From: Ancylomarina euxina
GTDB lineage: Bacteria > Bacteroidota > Bacteroidia > Bacteroidales > Marinifilaceae
Direction of reading: 5' to 3'
NCBI RefSeq assembly: GCF_003863355.1
Contig: NZ_QQWG01000003.1
Span: 310,001-374,000, forward strand
Length of the DNA: 64,000 nt
Positions 44,712 through 53,444 of the stretch are shown here, piece after piece. The translations under genes were made by a program, and so were the position numbers. The notes below the pieces were generated by a model. The model was given only the letters and a program-made list of their open reading frames with translations, did no database searches and had not been told where the DNA came from. Position 1 is the first letter of the stretch, and every line of letters begins with the position of its first letter.

Positions 44712-45254
44712 TTATTCCTCGATCAGAATTTGTGAGAATAAGTTGTTTTGCTGAATCATATCTGAATAAGAATTGGAGATGAAATCTTTTGGATTAATTT
44801 GAAGTAGTTTAATATAGAAATTGCATTGCTCTTGAAGTTTATCTTTAGAGAACTCATTATTTTTGTTTGAAGCTTCAATCTCTATAAATGTTCCTAGATT
44901 TTTTACTGTGTCTAAATGGAATTTCACATTATCGATAAAATATATTTCTCTATCTTTTTCAACAATGCATTTGTTACCAATTGCATTTTCTAATATCGTT
45001 TTAAGACTAGAATCGACCTCGGTTTTATAAAGTGTGAATTTACTTTCTTTATTTCCTTGAGTATCCTCTCTTTCGTAATGAATCAAATTGTTTTCAATAT
45101 TCCCTTCACGAAGTTTTAAACGGCCCTTGTTAGAATTGAAATAGGTGTCTTTTTGATGATCTATACCTTTGAAATCTGCATTTTGACTTTTAAGAATGTC
45201 TCTAACTTTGTTTAAATTACGACAACTAGATTTGATCTCTATATTTATTAGCAT
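44712..45254 (-). CDS. CYTH-domain protein (class IV adenylate cyclase-like)
   Basis: The 180-residue protein is a CYTH tunnel-fold domain. The N-terminal metal/phosphate motif appears as INIEIKS (family: hxExExK, here with the first Glu replaced). Basic strands RLKLREG and LIHYERED, then the acidic strand FIEIEA near the end, fit the family. CYTH proteins hydrolyse triphosphates (thiamine triphosphate, inorganic triphosphate) or make cAMP. Which applies cannot be decided here. It sits just downstream-facing from the CheB gene but on the same strand. Confidence 0.75.
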   Translation of the reverse strand: MLINIEIKSSCRNLNKVRDILKSQNADFKGIDHQKDTYFNSNKGRLKLREGNIENNLIHYEREDTQGNKESKFTLYKTEVDSSLKTILENAIGNKCIVEKDREIYFIDNVKFHLDTVKNLGTFIEIEASNKNNEFSKDKLQEQCNFYIKLLQINPKDFISNSYSDMIQQNNLFSQILIEE

Positions 45255-45317
45255 GGTCTGTTTTGAATAAATTTATGGCTCAAAAGTAGAGATAAATTTG
45301 ATATGAAGACCATTTGT

Positions 45318-45887
45318 TTAGTGTTGAGATTGTACCAATTCAATAATCTTGTCAGCAATTTGATGAAGAGGTACAATAAACTGTGGTTTTGCTATTTTAT
45401 AAGCTTCAGAAGGCATGATTCTAGCGATAGCATTTTCAGGATCTTGCACAATACAAATCCCACCCAAATCATTTATTTGGAGTAAACCATAGGCTCCATC
45501 CTGATTTAAGCCCGAAAGAACAACACCAATAAGATCTTGTCTATAATACCAGGCTGCCGTTTCGAATAACACATCAATTGCGGGTCTTGAATGATTGATT
45601 TTAGCATCGGTTGAAAGAGCAAATGTTTTATCATTCTCAATTAATAAATGGTAGTTTGGTGGTGCAAAGTAAACTGTTCCAGGAGAAATCGACTCTTTTT
45701 CTTCAGCTTCCTTGACGAATAGTTGGCTGATGTCATTAAGATAACGAATAAAAGAATCGTTCTGATTGTCCCCAATATGGAGAACAACAATCACTGCCAA
45801 AGGGAAATCTTTTGGTAACAGAGGAATGATAGCCTTTAGGGCTTCCAGGCCTCCCAATGAGGTGCCTATAACTAAAGCTTTATACAT
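45318..45887 (-). CDS. Stand-alone CheB methylesterase domain
   Basis: The 189-residue protein is only the methylesterase part of CheB, without the usual N-terminal receiver. The catalytic triad is Ser10 in IGTSLGG, His37 in VVLHIGD and Asp130 in GLNQDGAYG. CheB removes methyl groups from (or deamidates) chemoreceptor glutamates. It overlaps the CheR gene by 16 nt and lies in a block with two hybrid kinases. No chemoreceptor, CheA or CheW gene is in the window, so its substrate is uncertain. Confidence 0.9.
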   Translation of the reverse strand: MYKALVIGTSLGGLEALKAIIPLLPKDFPLAVIVVLHIGDNQNDSFIRYLNDISQLFVKEAEEKESISPGTVYFAPPNYHLLIENDKTFALSTDAKINHSRPAIDVLFETAAWYYRQDLIGVVLSGLNQDGAYGLLQINDLGGICIVQDPENAIARIMPSEAYKIAKPQFIVPLHQIADKIIELVQSQH

Positions 45888-46738
45888 GATTTGCTTAAGC
45901 TTTTCTTATAAATTTTTTGTTTATCATCCACATTCGAGAAACAATTCTCATTGGCAGTGAATTTTAAACTTTCCTTGGATCCTAGACACAAATGTCCGCT
46001 AGATGATAAACTCTCATGGAATAAGTTGATTACCTTATTTTGCAAATCTCGATTGAAATAAATGAGAACATTACGACAAATAATAAGGTTTACTTCGGCA
46101 AAAACAGAATCAGTCACGAGGTTGTGATCAGCAAATACGACTTTTTTAACTAAGGATTGATCTAATTTAATAGATCCATATTTCATGGTGTAAAAATCTG
46201 ATAACTTAGATTTTCCTCCAGATTTTGTATAGTTCCTCTCAAAAAGCTCAATGTCACGAATGGAGTAAATGCCTTGCTTGGCTACTTCCAGAACTTTTCG
46301 ATTAAAATCAGTAGCATATATCTGGCAACGATCAAGAATGCCTTCTTCTCTCAAAAGAATGGCAAAGGAATAGACTTCTTCCCCCGTTGAACAGCCTGCA
46401 TGCCATATTTTAATGAATGGATATGTTTTTAGATTTGGAATAACATGTTCTCGAAATGAAGCGTAAAATTCAGGATCGCGGAACATTTCGGTGACATTGA
46501 TTGATAAGTCCTCGAGTAATTCAATAAAAAAATCCTTCGAACGTAGAACTTTATCCTGCATTTGAGAGATGCTTTCCAAATTACTGATAGCTAATCGATG
46601 TACCAAACGTCTTTTAATATGAGAACGGGAATATCTTCGAAAATCATATCCGTACTTTTGATAAATGGCTTCAAGTATCAAAGGTATTTCAATGTCGATA
46701 TTATCAAATTTCTCTTGTTTATCCTGATTGCTTGTCAT
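45872..46738 (-). CDS. CheR-type methyltransferase
   Basis: The 288-residue protein has the CheR N-terminal helical domain (FRRYSRSHIKRRLVHRLAIS) and the SAM-binding domain with IKIWHAGCSTGEEVYSFAIL, IYATDFNRKVLEVAKQGIY and LIICRNVLIYFNRDLQNKVI. CheR methylates glutamates of chemoreceptors. Here it partners the overlapping CheB-like gene and follows the response-regulator/kinase gene by a single base, so the block is probably one operon. As for CheB, the methylated partner is not evident. Confidence 0.92.
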   Translation of the reverse strand: MTSNQDKQEKFDNIDIEIPLILEAIYQKYGYDFRRYSRSHIKRRLVHRLAISNLESISQMQDKVLRSKDFFIELLEDLSINVTEMFRDPEFYASFREHVIPNLKTYPFIKIWHAGCSTGEEVYSFAILLREEGILDRCQIYATDFNRKVLEVAKQGIYSIRDIELFERNYTKSGGKSKLSDFYTMKYGSIKLDQSLVKKVVFADHNLVTDSVFAEVNLIICRNVLIYFNRDLQNKVINLFHESLSSSGHLCLGSKESLKFTANENCFSNVDDKQKIYKKSLSKSCIKL

Positions 46739-46739
46739 C

Positions 46740-48332
46740 TTAATGAACAGTTTTGATTCCTTGACTCAAAACATTCTTTAAGCCTTCTTCTTTAAAAGGC
46801 TTGCTTAAAAAATTATCCATACCTGCATCAAGACATTGTTGTCTGTTTTCGGATGATGCATTTGCAGTTAGTGCAATGATATAAGTTGAATTTTCGATAT
46901 TTTCATTTGTCTCAAAGCTTCTAATTTTAGCGGAAGCATTGAGTCCGTCAAGTACTGGCATTTGCATGTCCATAAGAATGATATCATATCTCTTCTCTTT
47001 GTACATTTGTAGAGCCTCAAGTCCGTTCTTAGCAATATCACAGCTCAAACCTAAGTGTCGTAAAGTTAAGACGGCGACTTTTTGATTGATAGGGTTATCT
47101 TCTGCTACAAGTATTGTGAGGTCTTGTGATAGTTCACTATTATCGGTAGGGCGTATAATCATTTCCTGTTCTTTATATTCGAATTTGAGTTCAAACATGA
47201 ACTCTGAACCTACATCTTGTTTACTTTGAAGTGTAATCTTGCCACCCATCAAATTGGTTAGATTCTTTGAAATTGCAAGGCCCAGTCCGGTTCCTCCATA
47301 CTGTCTGGAGATAGAACTGTCAGATTGCGTGAATTCTTTGAATAATGTTTTTTGGGCTTTTTCGGGAATTCCGATACCAGTGTCCTTTACTGAGAATAAT
47401 AAAGATACCCACTCTTTATTTTTCTCAAGCAACTTAATTGATACATTAACTGCACCTTTTAATGTGAATTTAACCGCATTGTTGGTTAAGTTCATGATGA
47501 TCTGGTTTAATCTAAAAGAATCACCTCTAAGAATTAGTGGAACATCTTTGTCAATATCTATATTGAAGCTAATTCCTTTTTCAACAGCTCTAAAGTTGAG
47601 TAATTGATATATCGTATCGCATAGTTTCCTAATATCAAAGTCAATGCATTCTAAGTCAATCTGTCCTGCTTCAATCTTTGAGAAATCGAGAATGTCATTT
47701 ATGATTTGTAAGAGATGTTCGCCCGATGTTGTTACAACATTGAGCATATCTTGATGTTCTGAGTTTTCAGTTTCATTTTGCATTAATCTTGAAAGACCTA
47801 ATATGCCATTCATAGGAGAACGTATTTCGTGAGACATATTAGCTAGGAACATTGATTTAGCTTGAGTGGCGTCTTCTGCTTTATTTTTGGCTAAAATAAG
47901 TTCTTCATTTTTCTCCTCAAGGTATTTTAATACAAGGTCTAATTCTTTTCTTTGTCTATAAAGATCAAGAAAGACATTGACCTTGCCTTTAAGAACTTCG
48001 GGGATAATAGGTTTAGGTATAAAGTCTACTGCACCTGTTTCTATGCCTTTTACAATATGATAATCGCTTTGATGGATTGCAGAAACAAAGATTACCGGAA
48101 GGTATTTGGTCTTCTTTCTTTGACGCATGAGCTCCAACGTTTCATAGCCGTCCATACCTGGCATTTGGACGTCAAGAATTGCCATTGCAAATTCATACTT
48201 CAGTGTATGTTTTAATGCTTCTTCTCCTGAAAAAGCTCTGACAATCTCAACGTTAAAATCACCAAGAATATATTCAAGACTGATTAAATTCTCTTCCTTA
48301 TCGTCTACGATTAGTATTTTATCCTTATTCAT
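46740..48332 (-). CDS. Receiver - histidine kinase - receiver hybrid
   Basis: The 530-residue protein has no membrane helix. The N-terminal receiver has its phospho-Asp54 in [13 protein letters not shown] coiled helix (about 128-158) leads to the HisKA domain, with His168 in [12 protein letters not shown]. The HATPase follows ([19 protein letters not shown]), then a C-terminal receiver with Asp near 454 in [14 protein letters not shown] soluble kinase with its own input receiver fits a phosphorelay node, probably fed by the large membrane kinase encoded 3 nt upstream. No DNA-binding output domain is in the block. Confidence 0.93.
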   Translation of the reverse strand: MNKDKILIVDDKEENLISLEYILGDFNVEIVRAFSGEEALKHTLKYEFAMAILDVQMPGMDGYETLELMRQRKKTKYLPVIFVSAIHQSDYHIVKGIETGAVDFIPKPIIPEVLKGKVNVFLDLYRQRKELDLVLKYLEEKNEELILAKNKAEDATQAKSMFLANMSHEIRSPMNGILGLSRLMQNETENSEHQDMLNVVTTSGEHLLQIINDILDFSKIEAGQIDLECIDFDIRKLCDTIYQLLNFRAVEKGISFNIDIDKDVPLILRGDSFRLNQIIMNLTNNAVKFTLKGAVNVSIKLLEKNKEWVSLLFSVKDTGIGIPEKAQKTLFKEFTQSDSSISRQYGGTGLGLAISKNLTNLMGGKITLQSKQDVGSEFMFELKFEYKEQEMIIRPTDNSELSQDLTILVAEDNPINQKVAVLTLRHLGLSCDIAKNGLEALQMYKEKRYDIILMDMQMPVLDGLNASAKIRSFETNENIENSTYIIALTANASSENRQQCLDAGMDNFLSKPFKEEGLKNVLSQGIKTVH

Positions 48333-48335
48333 AAC

Positions 48336-51300
48336 TTAATTATATAACCAAATTTTTAACATCGAGAATAACTTGTTTTCATCAATAGGCTTCGATAGAT
48401 AATCGTTAGCTCCATGATATATAGCTTTATCATAATCTTCCTTCATTGCCTTGGCTGTTGTACAAATTATAGGAATATTCTTAATCTCAGGATTTTTTCT
48501 AATATGCTGAATGGCGGTGTATCCATCCATTTCAGGCATCATAACATCCATCAAAACTAAATCTATATTATTGTTTTCTTTCAGTACTTCGAGTGCAATT
48601 TTTCCATTCTCGGCTTCAAGTACTTCCATATCTTTATCTTCGAGTATTTTACCTAGGGCAAATATGTTTCTAATCTCATCGTCGACAACTAATATCTTTT
48701 TACCCTTAAAGATGGATTCATCAATTTCACATATTGCTTTTTCTGGAATTTGAGGATTCTTAATTGCGACATGATGTAAAAATAAAGTGACTTCATCCAT
48801 TAGACGAACATCTGATTTTATTCCTTTAAGAATTATAGCATTTGTGTATTTGCTGAGTTCACGATGTTCTTCTCTTGAAAGTTCTTTCCCTGTATAAATA
48901 ATCGTATTAGGAATCGTAATATGTAGCTTTGATAACTTTTGTAATAATTCATGTCCTGAAAAATCAGGTAATCCTAAATCAAGAATTACACAATCATATT
49001 GTTTGTTTTTTATCTGTTGTAGTGCGGCAGAACCACTTTCAGCTTCATCAATCTGGGCATGGGTTTGCTGTAATAAAGTGTGAATTACTTTTCTAGTTAA
49101 GGCACTGTCTTCGACGATTAATATGTGTTTTGAATCAGAGAAAATTTGTTTGTTAATTTTGTTCATTGCCGAATTAAAATCAATGGCATTAACAGTCGTT
49201 AGTTGTTCTTTTTTATCATTTTTCAAACCATCTATCGGTGAAACGATATGTAGAGGTAGGTTGGAAGTTAGAGGATTTTCTTTTAATCGTGCTAACTGCT
49301 CTTCACCATTTGTTAATAAAAGTTTCGAAGCAATAATGATAGAAGAGGGTTGGTATTTTTCCACCAAAGGCATAGCAGACTCTATGTCAACAGCTGCAAC
49401 GGCTTGAAAATCGTTTTTATGGATAAGATGTAGAAGTTTTTCTGCTTTCTTTTTTTCTGGATGAATTAAAAGTACCATTGCTTTTGTTTGGAACATGTCT
49501 CTGTCATCATCAATGTAATTGATGATCTCTTTAGTGTTTGCCTTTTCAGTTTTAGGTAGTTCAATTTTGGTAGATTCTGTAATTTTATCGGCATAATCAA
49601 AAGAGTTTTGATTGGGTTCAATAGGGATAATAATTGTAAATGTTGACCCATGATTAACCTTGCTATCTAAGTGAATTTCTCCACCTAACATAAAGGCTAA
49701 TTCTTTCGAGATAGATAAGCCTAAGCCTGTACCTCCATATTTTCTTGATGTGCTCCCATCTGCTTGTTGAAATGCTTCAAAAATGGCTTCTTTTTTGTCA
49801 TCAGGAATACCAACGCCAGTATCTGTTACCGAAATAGATAGGGCTTGAGATGGATCTAGATCGTTACGCATCAGTGCTATTTTATCATCATACCTATTAA
49901 AGGTAACGGTGATACTTCCTTTTGTCGTGAATTTGATGGCATTTGAAAGTAAGTTTTTGATGATTTGTGATAATCTTAATCTATCACTAATAAATGAATC
50001 TGGTATATCCTTTGTTATCTCAACAGAGAGTGCTATTTTTTTCTTTTCAGCCTGATGTTTAAAATCAAGCATGATTTCATGTTTGATATCGGCTGCACTG
50101 GTAGGAGCAAATTCAACCGTCATTTTGCCAGCTTCAATTTTTGATAAATCAAGGACTTCGTTGATCAGCTGTAAAAGATCCTTACCACTTTTGTGAATAA
50201 TTTCAGCAGATTCAATATCAGATTTAGTCAGGTTTCCCTTTTTGTTCTTTGTAAGCATCCCTGATAGAATCAACAAGGAGTTTAAAGGTGTACGCAGTTC
50301 ATGCGACATGTTTGCTAAGAAATCAGATTTGTATTGACTAGCTAGTTCAAGCTCTTTGGCTTTTAATTCAAGTTTAGTATGAGTTTGAGATAAGTTGAGG
50401 TTTTTTTGCGTAATCTCATCTTTCTGAAGTTCCAATTGATTAGTTCGTTCTTCCAATTCTTCATTGGCTACTCTTAATTCTTCTTGTTGAACCTGAAGTT
50501 TCTTTTCATTTTCGGTTAATATTTTAGTGTGCTCTTCAAGTTCTTCATTAGCCACTCTTAATTCTTCTTGCTGAACCTGAAGCTCTTTTGCTTGATCCTG
50601 AGTTGTTTTTAATAGACTTTCTAGGCGTTCACGAGCAATTGAGGACGCAATATTTACTGTTATTGTCTCATTGGCATTGTTAAGGAAGCTAATTTTATGA
50701 GGTTTAAACTCGCGAACTGAAGCCAATTCCATTACGCCCCATAGACGATTATTGAATATTAATGGGGTTAGAATGATTTCTTTAGGACTGATTTCTCCAG
50801 TTCCAGAGAAAATAGTGAAATAACCTTTTGGAAGGTCCTTAATGTGTTTGATTTCTCTACTTTCGGACATTGATCCAATCAAACCATGCCCTTTTTTAAT
50901 AAATTTAAACTGATTTTTGTCTGGCAAACCATGTGATGCAACAAGATTAAATGATTCATTAATTTCATCAAAAAGATATAGTGCACCTAGCTCAGCATTA
51001 AGGAAGTCAATTATGAATTCAAGAGCATTACTCGAAACTTCAGACGTTTCCTGATCGCCACGTAATTTCTCATTAAGTTGATTTAAGCCTGAGCGGAACC
51101 AATTAGCTTCTTTACTTTTTTGGTGTGCCGCTTCAAGTTGGTCAATAATCTTATTGAAGGTATGTGTGAACTCATCAACTTTAGAGCGAGGCTTAAGTTT
51201 AACACTGTAGTTACCTTCAGCTACTTTTTGAATATTATGAATAATACGTGAAAAGCCAAATTGAATTTCGTTAAAAGATTGTGTCAAAACACCAAGTTCA

Positions 51301-52091
51301 CTATTGCTCTTTAAGCTCAATCGTTTTTGAGGAATCCCTTTGTTTAGAAGATTAAAATTTTTCACTAAAGTAGCAACAGGTTTTGATATCGATCTGTTGA
51401 TGATATATGAGACGCTCGATATGAAAACTGCGATAAGGAATATAAAAAAGCTAATGACATATATCAGAGCTTTGTTTACTTTGTTTGATAATTGATCCGT
51501 TTCTTTAGCAAAGTCTCCAAAGTGGTTCTTTAATCTATTAATATCATTAAGAAGTTCTTTATTGACGATGCCTTCTTTATGGTTTTCGATATGTTTCTGA
51601 ATACTTAAGCCAATCTGATAGCCATTTTTAGCAATTGCTTGATTATCTTTTAGTTTATGAGGGGCGTATTTACTAAAAAGCTTTAATCTATTGTAAAAAG
51701 TGTTGACAAGCTCTTTGTCAGGTTGTTGTATTGTAGGGAAAGAACTGTAAAATAACTTGGTGAATTCTGTTTTCGATAAATTTTGTAGGTGTTCATCAAT
51801 TTTCGAGAAATTATAGGCCATAAAGTTTGCGGCCTTAATATCATTAAGTGCAGATGTGTATAATGCCTTTTCACCAGTATGGATATATTTATAGTAGTCT
51901 TGAATACCACTACTAAAAGTATTATTGTGAATACGATCAGCGTTCATAAAAAGAGTCAACACTCGACTTGATTGGAAAAAGAAATTTGCCAGCAAGCCAA
52001 GTAGAATGATACTTGTAATTGAAACAATTGTTAAAAGGAATAATCGTGATTTTATTCTCCAATCTTTAAACTTAGATATTTGTAAGTTCAT
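48336..52091 (-). CDS. Membrane HAMP-GAF hybrid histidine kinase with three receiver domains
   Basis: The 1251-residue protein has two N-terminal helices (about 17-40, 210-232) flanking a helical periplasmic sensor, then HAMP (about 233-285). GAF follows (about 355-485), then a long coiled coil in which LQVQQEELRVANEELEE occurs twice in register. HisKA has His near 595 (ANMSHELRTPLN), and HATPase has GTGLGLSISKELAFMLGG. Three receiver folds end the protein. The first lacks the phospho-acceptor (IIIASKLLLTNGEEQ where an Asp is expected). The second has Asp near 1037 (ILDLGLPDFSG) and the third near 1180 (LMDVMMPEMDG). It is the first gene of the CheB-CheR-kinase block. Confidence 0.93.
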   Translation of the reverse strand: MNLQISKFKDWRIKSRLFLLTIVSITSIILLGLLANFFFQSSRVLTLFMNADRIHNNTFSSGIQDYYKYIHTGEKALYTSALNDIKAANFMAYNFSKIDEHLQNLSKTEFTKLFYSSFPTIQQPDKELVNTFYNRLKLFSKYAPHKLKDNQAIAKNGYQIGLSIQKHIENHKEGIVNKELLNDINRLKNHFGDFAKETDQLSNKVNKALIYVISFFIFLIAVFISSVSYIINRSISKPVATLVKNFNLLNKGIPQKRLSLKSNSELGVLTQSFNEIQFGFSRIIHNIQKVAEGNYSVKLKPRSKVDEFTHTFNKIIDQLEAAHQKSKEANWFRSGLNQLNEKLRGDQETSEVSSNALEFIIDFLNAELGALYLFDEINESFNLVASHGLPDKNQFKFIKKGHGLIGSMSESREIKHIKDLPKGYFTIFSGTGEISPKEIILTPLIFNNRLWGVMELASVREFKPHKISFLNNANETITVNIASSIARERLESLLKTTQDQAKELQVQQEELRVANEELEEHTKILTENEKKLQVQQEELRVANEELEERTNQLELQKDEITQKNLNLSQTHTKLELKAKELELASQYKSDFLANMSHELRTPLNSLLILSGMLTKNKKGNLTKSDIESAEIIHKSGKDLLQLINEVLDLSKIEAGKMTVEFAPTSAADIKHEIMLDFKHQAEKKKIALSVEITKDIPDSFISDRLRLSQIIKNLLSNAIKFTTKGSITVTFNRYDDKIALMRNDLDPSQALSISVTDTGVGIPDDKKEAIFEAFQQADGSTSRKYGGTGLGLSISKELAFMLGGEIHLDSKVNHGSTFTIIIPIEPNQNSFDYADKITESTKIELPKTEKANTKEIINYIDDDRDMFQTKAMVLLIHPEKKKAEKLLHLIHKNDFQAVAAVDIESAMPLVEKYQPSSIIIASKLLLTNGEEQLARLKENPLTSNLPLHIVSPIDGLKNDKKEQLTTVNAIDFNSAMNKINKQIFSDSKHILIVEDSALTRKVIHTLLQQTHAQIDEAESGSAALQQIKNKQYDCVILDLGLPDFSGHELLQKLSKLHITIPNTIIYTGKELSREEHRELSKYTNAIILKGIKSDVRLMDEVTLFLHHVAIKNPQIPEKAICEIDESIFKGKKILVVDDEIRNIFALGKILEDKDMEVLEAENGKIALEVLKENNNIDLVLMDVMMPEMDGYTAIQHIRKNPEIKNIPIICTTAKAMKEDYDKAIYHGANDYLSKPIDENKLFSMLKIWLYN

Positions 52092-52312
52092 GATAGTCGT
52101 TCGTGTTTGTTGTAATAAATATACTCTTAAAGATGCGTAAAAATAGTGATTAAATGAAACGAACTGGCTCTTTCCTTACATGAATCGCTTTTAAAATAGG
52201 TTAAATTGTTATTTAGTCATCTTTTATAATTTTAATAAAAAACATATTGCTCAATATTTATTTAACTGTAGCTTTATGTCTTTATTCAAAAACAACTAAA
52301 GAGAATCTAACT

Positions 52313-53353
52313 ATGAAGTATATTTTGTTAATCATCTTCCTGTCATTTAGTCTTTTACTTTCGGCTCAGTATAAAGATTTAGGTAAGCTATACTCAAAAG
52401 GTAAATTCGAAAAAGCAATTGAAAAAGGCATGCTTAAACTTGAGCTATTACCTGATGATGCTATTCTTAATATGATTGTTGGCCGATCTAATGTAGCTAT
52501 TGGGAAATATAAGACAGCTATTCCTTTCTTGCAGAAGGCTTTGGCTGGCAAAACAGATCAAGCTTCTGTTCAATCTTGGTGTTTGGCTGAATTGGGTACG
52601 GCATATTATCATACAGGACAGGAAAAAATGGGTGTAGAGAGTTTGAAAAAAGCTATAGGGATGAATGCAACTCGAAATTGTACTCGTTTTGCTCATAACC
52701 AATTGATGCGTTTTCAAGAGAATACTTTTTTCCAAAAATGGAATATTCACGAAACTAAACATCTTCGGTTTCATTTTCAAGATGAATCAATTATTGAGAA
52801 TGTAGAAAATTACATCAAGCAACACGAAGAAGCTTATCTCAATATTAATAATTTTTTTAAGATAGATTTACCTAAGAAAATTGATTTTTTTGTTTGGAAG
52901 GATAGGGAAGAGGCGCATAATTTGTTTGGAAGACCTTTGGGTTTCGCTAATTCAGAAAGAAAGATTATTAATGCTTGGTATCAGCAAACTAAAGGACATG
53001 AAATTTGCCATATACTTTGCGATATTGCCATTCAACCAATGAAAAAAAGTAAGTTGATCAATGAAGGTATTTGCGTGTTTTTTGATCAAACGACTCGAAA
53101 TAAAATGGATCAAGCTAGAAAGGTGCTGCCTAAAGATGAGTTTCATTTGCTTGAATTGTGGGAGTCGCCTACACAATATGAAAGAGATTTGTCTTACCCA
53201 ATGGGTGGTGCTTTTGTTGATTTCCTAATTCATAAAGGAGGAAACGATAAGCTCAAGCAACTCTTAAAGGATCAGACTATAGAAAATGCGGAGAAAATAT
53301 ATCCAAATTTCAAAGATCTTGTTAAGACTTTTGAAGCAATGCTTGAGCGTTAA
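52313..53353 (+). CDS. Exported TPR protein with a gluzincin (HEXXH) peptidase domain
   Basis: The 346-residue protein has a signal peptide (1-19, LLLSAQ). TPR-like helices follow (about 22-130; KGKFEKAIEKGMLKLELLPD). The peptidase-MA-like domain has the zinc motif HEICH (His229, His233), with a third ligand Glu251 in LINEGICVF, 18 residues on, as in gluzincins. A short C-terminal helical part ends it. A periplasmic or secreted protease is inferred, target unknown. The ATG giving MKYILLIIFL was chosen because it starts the signal peptide. A TTG upstream would bury it. Confidence 0.78.
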   Translation: MKYILLIIFLSFSLLLSAQYKDLGKLYSKGKFEKAIEKGMLKLELLPDDAILNMIVGRSNVAIGKYKTAIPFLQKALAGKTDQASVQSWCLAELGTAYYHTGQEKMGVESLKKAIGMNATRNCTRFAHNQLMRFQENTFFQKWNIHETKHLRFHFQDESIIENVENYIKQHEEAYLNINNFFKIDLPKKIDFFVWKDREEAHNLFGRPLGFANSERKIINAWYQQTKGHEICHILCDIAIQPMKKSKLINEGICVFFDQTTRNKMDQARKVLPKDEFHLLELWESPTQYERDLSYPMGGAFVDFLIHKGGNDKLKQLLKDQTIENAEKIYPNFKDLVKTFEAMLER

Positions 53354-53381
53354 TTCAAAATATTAGCGATGAATGAACAGA

Positions 53382-53418
53382 GCGCAAGGTGATTACTGCA
53401 TCAATCCTTGCGTTTTTT
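53382..53418 (+). terminator. Terminator after the gluzincin gene
   Basis: CGCAAGG and TGAT arms pair with ATCA and CCTTGCG around a 6-nt loop. A run of six T follows. Confidence 0.8.
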
Positions 53419-53444
53419 GCTTTTGACTCTATAGAGGTTTATTC

